Origin: Atrina japonica
Lineage: Eukaryota; Mollusca; Bivalvia; Pterioida; Pinnidae
Assembly (NCBI GenBank): GCA_030159075.1
Contig: BROG01000970.1
Span: forward strand, 75,001 to 139,000
Direction of reading: 5' to 3'
DNA length: 64,000 nt
The translations under genes and the position numbers were made by a program. Shown piece by piece: positions 24,355 to 36,261 of this stretch (the stretch's first letter is position 1; each line of letters opens with the position of its first letter). The notes below the pieces were generated by a model, which was not told where the DNA came from, did not search any database, and saw nothing but the letters and a program-made list of their open reading frames with translations.

Positions 24355-24558
24355 CATAGGCGTCGGAAGCAAATTGAAAGTGGGGGGGGGGGCTAAACCA
24401 ACTTAAAACACACACACGCCAGAAGTGGGGGGGGGGGCTAAACCAACTTAAACACACACACGCCAGAAACGTCTTGGGGGCTAAGCCCTAATTTTCAACA
24501 CCTATGCCTATCTTTGCAAAAAAGTCCCCCCTTGCCCCCCCCGGCTCCGACGCCTATG
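24355..24558. mobile_element. MITE-like element with CATAGGCGTCGGA ends
   Basis: CATAGGCGTCGGA (24,355-24,367) and TCCGACGCCTATG (24,546-24,558) are perfect 13-bp inverted ends, with a further partly matched AGC/GGC. Inside, a G-run plus GCTAAACCAACTTAAA and CACACACGCCAG unit of about 45 bp is tandemly duplicated at about 24,379-24,468. Confidence 0.65.
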
Positions 24559-24791
24559 CATGTAATCTAAAAGCATCATATGTACAGAAAACGAACATTA
24601 ATTTTTAATTCTTTTCTTTTTTTTATTAGTTTGTAAAAACAAGATATCTCTAATAAAGATAGTTCATTAATTTATAGCAAAAAATAATTCCCAATGATAT
24701 TTTGTGATGAGTTTTTGTTTTTAAAAATCTGTTTTGACTTTAAATATCATTTATAATACAACGTAAAATTTATATAAGAAAATAAATTTTG

Positions 24792-25045
24792 GTGGAGGTG
24801 GGGCATCCGTGACCCTGTTGTTATCGCATCACGCTTTAAACCATGAAGTCTCTCACTTCTATTCAACACAGGTTCTAGTCCCGCTGAAACCTAAGCTGAT
24901 TTTGCGAGAAAGTTTGCCAGTTTACTTGCGGTAAGCCGGTGGTCTCTTCCCAGGTACATTGTTACTTGGTTCTCTCTCCCACCACAAAAAACTGGCCGCC
25001 ATCATTTAACTGAAAAATTGTAAGCGAATGTGGCTTGAAACATCA
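24792..25045 (+). mobile_element. tRNA-derived SINE, family 2
   Basis: A tRNA-like head (GGCATCCGTGACCCTGTTGT, a GCATCACGCTTTAAACCATG, B box in GGTTCTAGTCCCGCTG) is followed by AAGTTTGCCAGTTTACTTGC and GGTTCTCTCTCCCACCA. Family consensus heads elsewhere read TGGCCGAGTGGTTAGA-like, as in serine or leucine tRNAs. Confidence 0.7.
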
Positions 25046-25049
25046 TACA

Positions 25050-26320
25050 AAACACATCTATTCATACATTCATCCGGGGATTTCACCCTCGTCGAATTTA
25101 CCTCCTAATTTATGCAAATGATATGTACATATATACGAGTTTAAAGTTCACCGAAATTTGATCTGTCGGTCCTAGGGTTAATATAAATGTGTATAAATCA
25201 ATTAAAGTCCAATAATTTCTTTTTATTGACAGACAAGTAAATGTACAATGTTTGTTTACCGTCACGTGTCAATATATATACTCAAGTTGCGGTCACCGTG
25301 ACATTTATCGATCGGACTTGATTTTATATTTACTTTTTTGTTTGAATTTGTTCTTCGCGGAAGAACACATGTAATTTCAAAAATTGAAATACAGAGTGAA
25401 AAAGTATGGATAACAGATAATTAATTTACATATTAACTCATCGACCCCTGTAGCAACATTTGGACTCGCCCATTTCAAAGAATGGTAAAGTCTACTGTCA
25501 GAATTCAGGAGTGTATGATTTAGAATCTAAATTTTACAATATTTTTTCCTGCTATATTAACCTGTTCACCCCTGAATTATAACAGTAGACCATACTATTT
25601 ATTGATTTGGGTGAGTCTAAATGTGACCACAAGGGCTGACAAGTTAAATACTCCCAAACTATTACGAAATATACTCAAGCCGTATCATTTTCCTAAACTT
25701 TAAAATGCTTAAACACAAATACCAAATTTTCATTTGTAGCGACGAGTTTTCATTTACAAAGTTTGGAATTTGAAAAGACCATTTGAGAGAACATGTCTGT
25801 CAACAGATAACGATGATAATATTTCTTTATTGAAAGTTGACAACTCGAAAAAAGTCGATCTATCAAAATATGAGAACATTTAATAAAGTTAATTCATACT
25901 ATTAGGAAATTGAATAAATTAAAACAATTATTTCACCTTTCCTTTCGTAATTCAACACCGAATTCCATAGTCAAACAGGTAGACATTTCCGTCAACCCGT
26001 GGCTATTGTAGCAAAGGAAAGGTGGAATACTAAATTAAACTATAATTGGAATGTATTTTAATCGTGTTTCATTGCTTTTGCGTATGTTTCAAACATCCAT
26101 ATGTGTATATGATATTAACACATATAGATTTACTGGATGAGGCAGGGCGACCCCCCCCCCAAAAAACGTTAATTTTCCTGAAACGCCGGTTGTCCCAATT
26201 GTCCCATTAAAATTCTCCAGATTTTCACATAGCCGGAATATTCAGGTACTTTTGATTGGAAGATATGAAAGTCATTGTCTTGTCTTTGTGATTACCTAAG
26301 TATGTAGATATGAAAATATA
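25050..26320. other. Intergenic, nothing firm
   Basis: AT-rich. Around 25,440-25,640 the text ATTTGGACTCGCCCATTTCA returns inverted as TTGGGTGAGTCTAAATGTGA, and GTAAAGTCTACTGT returns as ACAGTAGACCATAC. An old inverted-repeat element of about 190 bp is therefore possible. A second weak inverted pair, CCTTTCCTTTCG and GCAAAGGAAAGGT, lies at about 25,937-26,020. Confidence 0.4.
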
Positions 26321-26324
26321 AGGA

Positions 26325-26475
<151 letters not shown>

Positions 26476-26654
26476 TAAATGCTGTTTTGTGCAAGAATAT
26501 ACATCAATTGATATCTGGACGACACCATATCGTATTTATGGTTCGTTCAGTTAATTTAATATTAATCTGCCGTAACAGTCACGACAGGGAAAATAGATTT
26601 AGATATGTTTTATAAAAAATGATATATTTTTTTATCAAATTATCAACATAAACC

Positions 26655-26768
26655 ACGTGACCGAGCTTTTAGGGCACCCCTTTAAATCGTGTAGTTTATC
26701 AGCCCTGATCAGCGCGGGTTTGAGTCCCGCTAGAACTAATAAGCTGATTTAGTGAGAAAGTTTGCCAG
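26655..26768 (+). mobile_element. SINE family 2, 3'-truncated at a microsatellite
   Basis: Head ACGTGACCGAGCTTTTAGGG, B box GGGTTTGAGTCCCGCT and AAGTTTGCCAGCT are present; the body then stops abruptly at (TC)n. Confidence 0.6.
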
Positions 26769-26900
<132 letters not shown>

Positions 26901-27518
26901 CAACATCTAATAAACAGAAAGCATATATCCATGGAATATCACGATTAATGATATTCCATGATAGGATATGCTTGTGACAGTGTTGTGAAAAAAAAACACC
27001 AAATAGATTAGCGGGGAGAGGGTGGTTAAGAGTTAAAATCCGGGTCAATGTATGACTCGTTAAATGATTGCTCGCCAAGAGCACTACATCTGAAGTAAAG
27101 CGAACGAAACTAAAATAAAAAAAGCCAAAAACAACAACAGCAAATAACAAAACAAAAAAAAGCCCCCAAAAACATGAATTAACGTGTTACGTTCACAGTG
27201 AACCATAACTACATTAGCAACAGTCAAAATTTGTAGCCCTTCATCCGAAGCAGACGACGTCGCCATTTTTAACAAAATAAAAAATCATTTATACTTTACG
27301 GTAAGAGTTGCTGTTGGATCCGGCAACCGTTTTTGACATTAAACAATACAACAAAATTTATAAATGATAACGATCGATATCATTATATTATACAATGAAG
27401 ATTTTTTTCAATTTACTTATTCCAAAAGATATAAATATACATCAAATTTGTTGTAGATGCGTGGTTTTATGTGTAATTAAGTGGGATCCAAATGAATTCT
27501 TGTCGTTTTTTACTAATT

Positions 27519-27521
<3 letters not shown>

Positions 27522-27595
<74 letters not shown>
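27522..27595. repeat. (CA)n microsatellite
   Basis: About 70 bp of CA. A shorter (CA)n tract lies at 28,001-28,023. Confidence 0.95.
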
Positions 27596-28470
27596 CTTAT
27601 AATTTCTCTCTTCAACTTTAAGAAAAGAGGATAAAACTCCGGTATATATAAGTTAATTCACATTTGTACGCTAACAGCTCGATCACTTAAAAATAGCACG
27701 GATATTCCCTCTGTTACAACAAGCGATTTTATCTGTAACACTCGAGTACTCATTGATCGCATACAAACATGTTTTTTCGGAACACAATAGAAACGCGAAT
27801 GAAAGACTAACAGATAATCAACCGCTCTTGGCAAGTTTCGCTCGATCAGATTTCAATAGCTGAAGTGACTACAATGTGTCCAGTCGTAGTTATAATGGGG
27901 AAATAAAAGCTGTCCGACAAATAAAAGAACCATGGGTCAGTGCTTTTAGCGTTGGCGCAAGATATTAAATTTCTCGTATTAAAAAGACCATAATGAAAAC
28001 AAACACACACACACACACACACAAATTGGCTAGACTTACTTTTATACCCCACTCAAACCAACACAAAACGAAATTTTACTTCCATTAACCCTTATATCCA
28101 CACAGACTATAATAGACTGGTCTAAACAATAGAAAAGTACATACCATTTAGATATTTAGGTTAAAGGGTTAATCAACTTCAGGATATAGATGTCATTAAG
28201 AAACTCTAAAAAATTTCACTTTTTATTGTCCTCCACATTCTTATATTATGAGTAATATTTGTATGGGGTGCAAAAGGAAGCTTATATCCACCCGAAAAAT
28301 TCAAAATTTAAAACATGACAATATCACACAGTTGTGTTTCAAATAATATTTGATTTTACGAAGACACTAAAGCGTCTTAGATATCACAGCACCTCTTCGT
28401 CCCCATATGTTTTAAATGGGGATGAGAGTCTTCAACCTGGAAGATAGGATCCGCCTTCTAAAATGTACAT

Positions 28471-28711
28471 CGGGCCTCTATGATCCAGTGGTTAGAACAT
28501 CGCGTTTTAATCCATGAAGTCTCTCTCTATTGATTAGCGTGGGCTCGATCCCTGCTGGATGATTTGTGCATCGCTCGAACCGGAACTGATTTTGGAAGGA
28601 AGTTTGCCAGCTTACATGCAGAGGGTCGGTGGTACCTTCCCGGGCACCACCACATGACTGACAAAATGTTGAGTATAGCGTAAAAACACCAAGAAAACAA
28701 ACAACGAAAAC
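28471..28711 (+). mobile_element. SINE family 2
   Basis: Head GGGCCTCTATGATCCAGTGG then TTAGAACATCGCG, B box GGGCTCGATCCCTGCTGG, body AAGTTTGCCAGCTTACATGC, and tail TGAGTATAGCGTAAAAACAC with a CAAACAACGAAAA run. Confidence 0.7.
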
Positions 28712-29149
28712 AAGATAATACCCGTACTCCTATGATGTATACCTGCACCAAATATGGAAAATCTCTAGTTGAAAAATTGAGGAAGACATTGTCTGCAGAA
28801 ATAGAATCAACAAAGAGGTATAACTCTAAAAATAAGGGTTGTAGGGGAGTAATTTTATAGTTGCACCGAATTTGGGGAGTCTAGGTGAAGAAATAACTCA
28901 GGTATGGCCAGAACAAATAAAATCAAAAGGGAAATAACTCTAAAGATAAGAGTGGTTACAGCATAACAATTGTATGCGTATCTTCATAAGGTGTATACCT
29001 GCCCTCATCGTTGTAAAACCACGACCAGGAATCGCCATGTTCTTTCCTAACGAAAGAGCATCGCGATTCCGAACCGTGCTTTTACGACAATGACCTAAAC
29101 CAAAATAACGAGAGCCTAGTTGAATAAATGAGAGAAAGATATGGTAAAC

Positions 29150-29470
29150 GAACACCCCTTCAAAAATAAATAAATAAATAAATAAAACCAAAAATAAACC
29201 AGAAACCCAAATCAAACGAACACCCCTTAAAAGAACCAAAAACTCAAAACAAACTCCAAACGTCCAACTCCAAATAAGACCCAAAACCTAAAATAAACGA
29301 CCCCCCAAAATAAAATAAAATAAAAATAAAAATAAGAAAAAACAAATACAAAAACAACAACTAAAACAGAAAATTAAGAAAATCAATTCCCAAAAGAAAA
29401 ATAAACAAATAAATAAAAACAACAACAACAACAACAATAAAAACATACAAACAAAACAAAAAAATATATA
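29150..29470. repeat. A-rich low-complexity stretch
   Basis: AAATA, AAACC and CAA runs dominate. Open frames on the minus strand here are composition artefacts. Confidence 0.7.
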
Positions 29471-29519
29471 TTAATAAAGCATTCAAAACCCCATAAGGTT
29501 ACACGAAAATCAAATGTTC

Positions 29520-30755
29520 ACCCAACAATATGTGCAAGAACAAGCAGAGGTATATAGCAGGATCCAGCAAATGTTCTACCACACCTTTATCTTTACTCCT
29601 TACCAAGATATTGACAGCCATTACGGAGAAACTTCAGCAATACTGTACAGTCGTTTATTCCAGAAGCGGTGTAAATCAGCTGTAGATACTTAAAAATTCT
29701 AAACAACTTTTAGAAAATTTGAAGGCACACAATTTTTCTCACATTCACAGTATCAAATCATACGACTTCTCTACTCTTTACACAACAATTCCACATAAAA
29801 ATTAAAAGAAAGACTTTTTAGCATCATAGACAACCGTTTTTTCACTAAAGGTGGTACCAGAAAATTTAAATATCTAGTGATTGGTTATCATGATACTTAT
29901 TTTGTCCAACACCGCTTTGATTCTACACATAAATATACTGAAGTTGATATAAAAACATGCTGGAATTTCTAATAGTTAATATATTTGTAACTGCTGAATC
30001 AAAAGAAGAAAAAGCTAGCGGGTTCCTTTAATTTGACATTTCGATATATCGACGACGTTTTGTCAATAACTAATGACAATTTTCATACATATGTCAATGC
30101 GATATATCCCAGCGAACTAGAAATTAAAGAAAAAAAAAAAACAGAATCAAGTACACACGCTTCTTACTTAGACATTTTACTTACTATAGACACAGAGGGG
30201 GTATTGGCAACTAAGCTACACGACAAACGCCACGATTTCGGCTTTCCCGTCGTATATTTTCCACATTTAAGTAGTAATATCCAACAGTCACCCGCATATT
30301 GAGTTTATATTTCATAAATAATCCGATATGCCAGGCGTGTTCAACATATGAACATTTCATATACAGATGTAAACTACTCAATGACAAATTATTGACACTG
30401 GGGTATCAAAAACCGTGTTTGATGTCAACGTTCCACAAATTTTACGGTCGGTATAATAGTCTTGTTTGCGATTACTCTGTTTCACTAAGTGAAATGTTGA
30501 GTTGCCTTTTCGTTGGCAGTTGTTGAGACGTCTGTACCAATTGTGACGAAGATTCGTTCCTCACGTATTTCATTTGGACTTGATTGTGGACTCACGGCGG
30601 TTGTGACCGGTCGACAGGGGATGCTTACTCCTCCTTGGCATCTGATCCCACCTCTTGGTTTCCAGAGGTCCGTGTTTGTCCATTTTTACCAGATTTGTAT
30701 CTATATCATGAACATCCTATAGATTTATACTTTGGTATCTGAGATTTTTTATATC
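29520..30755 (+). mobile_element. Penelope-like retroelement, degraded copy with partial reverse transcriptase and 3' tail
   Basis: Broken frames across 29.55-30.53 kb read as a Penelope-like reverse transcriptase. In order they give YSRSGVNQ, NSKQLLENLKAHNFSHIHSI, YDFSTLYTTIPH, GTRKFKYLVIGYHDTYFVQH, then FRYIDDVLSITNDNF with the catalytic DD at about 30,051-30,056. ASYLDILLTIDTEGVLATKL and KFYGRYNSLVCDYSVSLSEM follow. The palm segment with the expected SIPMGTNCAP motif is missing between about 29,985 and 30,000, and stops and frameshifts occur, so the copy is dead. No GIY-YIG endonuclease follows the RT; the frame runs directly into the conserved tail, which could fit the permuted Naiad clade. 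Tails of this element recur across the window. Confidence 0.75.
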
Positions 30756-31089
30756 TTTAAAAGGTCTGTAATGTTTATCTTAGTTTGTATTTTTAGAAAT
30801 GAAAAATAAACGGGAAATCTAATAAAGACAGACAAAATACGCCAAAGGATATGTGTACCAAGGTTATGGTGGCACATCCAGGTTCTTTCTAAATCCAAAA
30901 CAATACCTCTATATTACAAATTATAATGGATATTCGAAACTCCAAAGTCCATAAGAATACCACAGATTAGATATAACAACGGTCTCAAAACGGAGAAGAA
31001 TTGCGAATCTTACATGGAATGGGAACAGTTGTCCGGAAAGAGTCGGCATCATCTGTTAGGTAAAATGTGACTCCATGTATTGAACGGAA

Positions 31090-31425
31090 AATAGATCTGG
31101 AACCAGTTTTTCATCCTTTGGTTAAATTTAACCAACGGTTAAATATAACCCATCGTTAAATATCGTAACCAAGGGTTATATAACCTAGGATTAAAATCTT
31201 GAGAACAGTGCCAATCTTAAACCAGTTTGAAATTATAAACCTTCATTGGTTAAAATATGTAACCAAGCCTCAAAGTTTGGCTAAATGTCCCATAGTTTAC
31301 CAATGGTTTAACCATAGTTGAATTTAACCAATTATTGAGCGACAGAATTTAACCAAAGTTTAAATTTTAATCCTTGGTTATGATATTTAACCGAGGGTTA
31401 AAATTTAACCAGTAGATGAACAACT
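31090..31425. repeat. Cluster of degenerate palindromes built on GGTTAAA / TTTAACC
   Basis: More than a dozen GGTTAAA-like and TTTAACC-like half-sites alternate in both orientations over about 330 bp, e.g. TTAAATTTAACCAACGGTTA and GGTTTAACCATAGTTGAATT. The units are not in strict tandem. No coding potential. Confidence 0.6.
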
Positions 31426-32558
31426 GGGTCAAGATCAACAATAGAGTGAAACTGGAAAACAGAACAGATAAATTTGAAAAAAACCTGTAGTTTTCGTGTC
31501 TGGAAAACGACGATTTTTACACAAACCAAAGAAAAACTGACAAAACCGTTTCGGACACGGGAAGAGAACTACATTATGTATAGGTTTACCAAAGGTAAAT
31601 TGACACATTTTTACAAACACAACGAGTCTAAATCAAATCATAACAGGGGTGACAAACAACTTGTCGTCACAAAAGTATTAGAGATTCAGTAATGCATGGA
31701 GTCCGTGCAAGGCAATACGTTTTAACTGTACAACCTATTTTTGGAGAGTAGACCGTATTGTTTTGGTTTCTGACTGAACCAGGATGTGCCACTTTACCTT
31801 GGTAGACCTATACATGATACAATTAACGAACATCGAAAAGTAGCTGATAAAATGAACAATATGGGTTCTGAATTCACTATGTTGAGATCGGAAAATAAAG
31901 AACTGAAATAGGCTTTAACAGATTTACGATGCCTATCTATGAAATGCAACTTGGTGTTTACTGGGCAAGGAGACCAAAGACGAAGGCACAGAGGCAAAGC
32001 TGAGAGACTTTATTTATTGCGAGCTAAATGTTGAAGATACCATCTAATTTAGCAATGTGCATAGATTTGGCAAAACAAACACCGGTAAGCCTAGTCCTAT
32101 TGAAGCCAGGTTCCTGTACGCCAGTAATAGACGAAAAATCCTAAATAAGGCTTATAAAGTCAAAGGATAACCTTTCAGGATCAATGAGCAGTTCCCGCAT
32201 GAAACAGAAGAACAATGCAGATGCGATTGCCAGGCAGAAGAGGTGATCGGGTCACAGAACTAAACTGGTGAAGGACAAACTATACGGTAATCTTTACACT
32301 GTACTGAACCAGACACAAAACGAGGGACCCGTGGAACAGGAGCCACAAACACACTGTAGACAGTCAACCCAAGCAACGCGAACACACCCAACTAATTGTG
32401 CATAGGACAGGCAGGAGGGTTTGCTGTCTGTTATTTCGTAGAATGTAGGAATCTACGTGAAAAACTCAAAGATCCCGAATTTGTGAAATTAATTTGTAGT
32501 TATGACTAATAAGGCTTAAGTGAATGTTGGATAACTACCGATGATATGTTTGGCCTGA

Positions 32559-33234
32559 ATGGATAATTATGGAAAATTCACATACCCCAGAAAAAACAGA
32601 AAAGGTGGAGGTATTGTAACTTTTTACAAATTAAATCTAATCAATACTGTACAGGTAATAGAGAATAATTTTGATTCAATAATTTGGTTGAGAATACCTT
32701 TTATTGACGATGTGTGTAATACTTTGTTTTTAGCTTTCTGCTATCCCCCCGTCAGAATCCAGTGTTTTCTATACTGATAATGATGACATTGATTTGTTTC
32801 AGATATTGGAAAACTCTGTTAGTAATTATAAAACACTGGGTAATGTAGTTATAACTGGTGATTTAAATACCAGGACTGGTAACAAAGGGGATTATATTGA
32901 AAATGATAGTTTAAATGATTCACTTATGAATGATATACAGAGTTTTACTGATTATGTTGAAAATACAAATTTGATTAAACGTAAGAGAACGGATAATTCT
33001 GTTAACCAGTTTGGTAGAAAACTGATTTCCATTTGTAAGGCCACCGGGCTTCGTATTGTTAATGGCAGACACAGAGAAGATCCGAATGGCAGTTTTACTT
33101 TTTTCAATGTCTCTGGATCTAGTCTCATTGACTATCTCATTTGTTTTGATACATACATGTCACCGGTCATTGAATTCTCTGCTGGTCATTTCAATATCTT
33201 TTCAGACCATGCACCTTTAATGTTTAGCCTGTCT
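32559..33234 (+). pseudogene. LINE endonuclease domain (APE-like), broken
   Basis: The first part, GGGIVTFYKLNLINTVQVIE then DSIIWLRIPF, ends at a frameshift near 32,760. The second frame continues with NYKTLGNVVITGDLNTRTGN, a GRKLISICKATGLRIVNGR segment, SGSSLIDYLI and FSDHAPLMFSL. GDLNTR and SDHAP are hallmark exonuclease/endonuclease/phosphatase motifs of LINE ORF2. A Penelope-like tail begins just after the domain. Confidence 0.75.
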
Positions 33235-33418
33235 TATATAAAACATCTCAGGTACCAAAGTATAAATCTTTAGGATGTCCAGGACACAGATACTAATCCG
33301 GCAAAAATGGACAAACACGGACCTCTGGAAACCAAGACGTAGGATCAGGTGCCATGGAGGAATAAGCATCCCCTGTTGACCGATCACTCCCGCCGTGAGT
33401 CCACAGTCAAGTCCATTG
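33235..33418 (-). mobile_element. Penelope-like 3' tail inserted in the LINE
   Basis: It carries ATCTCAGGTACCAAAGTATA, AGGATGTCCAGGACACAGAT, GGACCTCTGGAAACCAAGAC and CGCCGTGAGTCCACAGTCAA. LINE coding resumes after it (LLLDIHHTILDIVNTQFSSQ from about 33,510). TTTAATGTT occurs at 33,216-33,224 and again at 33,419-33,427 and may be the target-site duplication. Confidence 0.7.
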
Positions 33419-34224
33419 TTTAATGTTGTGAATACAGGTAAACATGTCATATGACAGGAAATAGTTTTACTGTAAAACTGTAAAATGGATTGATTACAAT
33501 GTTCATATTGCAAAAATCTGTTGTTAGACATCCATCACACTATTTTGGATATTGTAAATACACAGTTCAGTTCACAAGACGATGCAAATACTTGTGTAGA
33601 TAATTTGTGTTCTACTTTATTTGAAATTATTCAACCGTATTTTTCGGTTAGTGATAAGAGTACTCTATATGACCGTAAATCACCTGTAAAAGGAAACAAG
33701 GTAACCATGAAAACAAATTATAGTTTAATGATGCATGTGAAAATAAACTAAACTATTATAGAAAAGCACTTTATATATTTAACTTGGATAAAAGTACGGA
33801 GAACCATGAATACGTAGTAACAAAAAAACCAATCAAACAAAGTTAAAGGAGAATATGAAAAATGAGAGGGTAACATGATAGTATAATCGCAAACAGTTTT
33901 ATAAACTTTTCGCAAAGGATAATAAGACTAATACAAATATAAACGTAACCCTAGAAGATTTTCATAAGCACTTAAAAACTTTAACAACAGATAATGACAA
34001 CAATAGCGAAACTTTCCATGATAATATATCAAACTCTGATACCAACGAGACTATTTAAACACCTACTACATGTATGTAGGAAAATTGGATATAGCTTTTA
34101 CGTATGAAGAAATTGAAAATGCAATAAAAATCTAAAAACTAATAAAAGCTGTGCTGAGGACTGTATGATTAACGAATATTTTATAATTTGCCATCTGTTA
34201 TTTAATACAATATTCAAAACGGGG

Positions 34225-35200
34225 TATTTTCCGGTATTTTCCGGAATCATGGTCTAGGGCTTGCATTGTCCCAATTTTAAAAAAGGACGATGCCGAAAAC
34301 CCAGACAATTACCGTGGTATATCTTTAGTTGGTTGTTTAGGTAAACTGTTTACTTCTATTTTAAATAAAAGAATTTTGAATTTGGATTTTAATCAGGATA
34401 TAATTACCGATGCACAGTTCAGTTTCAAACCGGGTTATGGTACTATTGACGCTTTACGAACCTTAATTAACCGCACACTCAGAAAAAAAGATTATATTGT
34501 TGTTTAGTTGATTACAAAAAAGCATTTGATTTAATAGATCGTTCTTGTTTATTTGCAGAATTAATCAAAGTTGGTATAGGTGGCAAAATGCTTCGCATCA
34601 TTAGGTCTTTATATGAAAACATGAAGTCAACAGTAGGCTTAGTGAAACTAAGTTCTAACTCCGGATTATTACAAGGGGAAATAATTTCGCCAGTACTTTT
34701 TTCTTTATATGGTAACGATTTCGAAACGATTTTCTTCACCTTAAACTGTCGATCTGGAGAAATACAGTTGATTAATATTTTTTTCACTACTGTATGCTGA
34801 TGACACATTTCTGATATCAGAAACGCCAGAAGGTTTACAAGATATTCTTAGAGCTCTTAAACAATATACAAGTGAGTGGAAGTTAGAGGTAAACACTGAT
34901 AAAACAAAAATTCTTATTTTCAGAATTACATAGTGTAAAATTACATAATAATGAAAATTGGACATATAATGGAATTGATTAAGACGTAATGGATCAATTT
35001 CGTTACCTTAGTATGTTTTTCAATTACAATGGGGAATTTTTACAGACTCAAAAACATATTGCTGATCAAGGTCGGAAAGCTCTTTTTGCAGTTTTCAACA
35101 AGTTAAAGAAGTATAATTTAATATTGAGACCCAATGTTCAGTGTTTGATAGCTATGTTAATAGAATATTAACTTATGGATCAGAGGTATGGGGCTTCCAT
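34225..35200 (+). pseudogene. LINE reverse transcriptase domain, broken
   Basis: Frames join as KKDDAENPDNYRGISLVGCL, FSFKPGYGTIDALRTLINRT, a frameshift near 34,500, VDYKKAFDLIDRSCLFAELI, LLQGEIISPVLFSLYGNDFE, a second shift, YADDTFLISETPEGLQDILR, WKLEVNTDKTKILIF, then MDQFRYLSMFFNYNGEFLQT. The order and YADD box are those of a LINE RT. Function is lost. Confidence 0.8.
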
Positions 35201-35996
35201 AAAGATATTGATGTTGAAAAAGTACATACACATTTTTGTAAAAGTATATTAGGTGTGAAGAAACGTACGCCCGATGCGTTGTTTATTGTACTGTGAATTA
35301 GGTTTACTTCCTTTATATATACCTAAAAAAACTTAATATAATTAAATAGTGGTTGAAACTAATGAAATCAAATAACTGTATATTGACATCTTGTCTTTCA
35401 GAATTAATTTCCACCAATGACCAATGGGTACTAAATGTCAAAGATGAATTAAACAAGAAGGGATTGGGGTATACATAGGAAAATGTTGACAATGGTTATT
35501 TTAGGAATAACACTTTAGCTATTTTACAGTAAATTTATCAACAGGAACTGTTATCAAAAGTATCATGTTCACCGCAAGGTTATTTATATCAACACCTCAT
35601 TGATAATTTGTATAAAGTTTTACTTACGCAAGCCTATTACTGAAATTTATAGAAAATATATAACAGGTTTCAGGCTTTCTTCATATGATCTAAAGATTGA
35701 ATCTGGTCGCTATAATAACATTCAGGGGAATGATAGATATGTACTTGCTGTAACTAGAATGACCTAGAAAATGAATGCCATGTTATACTTAAATGTCCTT
35801 TTCACAATGACTTAAGAACTTCATGCCTAAATGATTTTATTATAAAAAGCTTGGTGTTTTTAAACTGGTAAGTCTGCTAAACGTTAACAATGTCGCTGAA
35901 TTATGTAAGCTGGGTAATTTGTTTTTAAACCAGCCTCTCAACGTAGAAAAGAGTTTTGGTCTCAGTAGCTCACACTCAATATATACCTATGGCAAC

Positions 35997-36261
35997 CTGA
36001 GCCGGACTGGCTCAGTAGGTAGCGCGCTCGACTCTTTGTTGTGAGTTCGAGTAGGTCGGTTTCCTGTCCTGCGGATGAGACAGTAAAAATCGAGGTCCCG
36101 TGTCACAGTAGGTGTCGGCACGTTAAAGAACCCTCACAGCTCAATGGCCGTAAGTGCCGAGCATAGGCCAAAATTTGAAGCCATTCACCGGCATTTGGTG
36201 ACGTCTCCATATGAGTGAAAGATTCTTGAGTGGGACGTTAAACAACAATAAACAAACAAAA
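35997..36261 (+). mobile_element. tRNA-derived SINE, family 1, with target-site duplication
   Basis: The head GAGCCGGACTGGCTCAGTAG then GTAGCGCGCTCGACTC and B-box-like GTGAGTTCGAGTAG is followed by TGTCGGCACGTTAAAGAACC and TGGCCGTAAGTGCCGAGCAT. It ends in CGTTAAACAACAATAAACAA and an A-rich tail. ACCTATGGCAAC (35,985-35,996) and ACCTATGCCAAC (36,262-36,273) form a 12-bp duplication with one mismatch, which fixes the ends. Confidence 0.85.

Larger units (their letters stand above)
31565..35996 (+). mobile_element. Non-LTR retrotransposon (APE-type LINE), degraded, about 4.2 kb
   Basis: Segments occur in LINE order. An ORF1-like part (about 31,900-32,230) reads MKCNLVFTG, TEAKLRDFIYCELNVEDTI, HRFGKTNTGKPSPIEARFLY and RINEQFPHETEEQ. 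An endonuclease/exonuclease/phosphatase domain (32,560-33,235) has VVITGDLNTRTG and SDHAPLMFSL. A reverse transcriptase (about 34,230-35,200) has YRGISLVGCLGKLF, DAQFSFKPGYGTIDALR, VDYKKAFDLIDRS and YADDT near 34,793. A C-terminal region follows at about 35,670-35,860. Stops and frameshifts are frequent, so it is inactive. It resembles the Jockey/CR1-like LINE group; clade not assigned. A Penelope-like tail interrupts it at 33,235-33,418. Confidence 0.8.

Noticed and set aside
28940..29284. 114-codon minus-strand ORF
   Set aside because: It covers an A-rich low-complexity tract; composition alone explains it.
31090..31425. Telomere-like repeat
   Set aside because: The TTAACC half-sites alternate in orientation and spacing; a telomeric tract would be a strict head-to-tail TTAGGG-type array.
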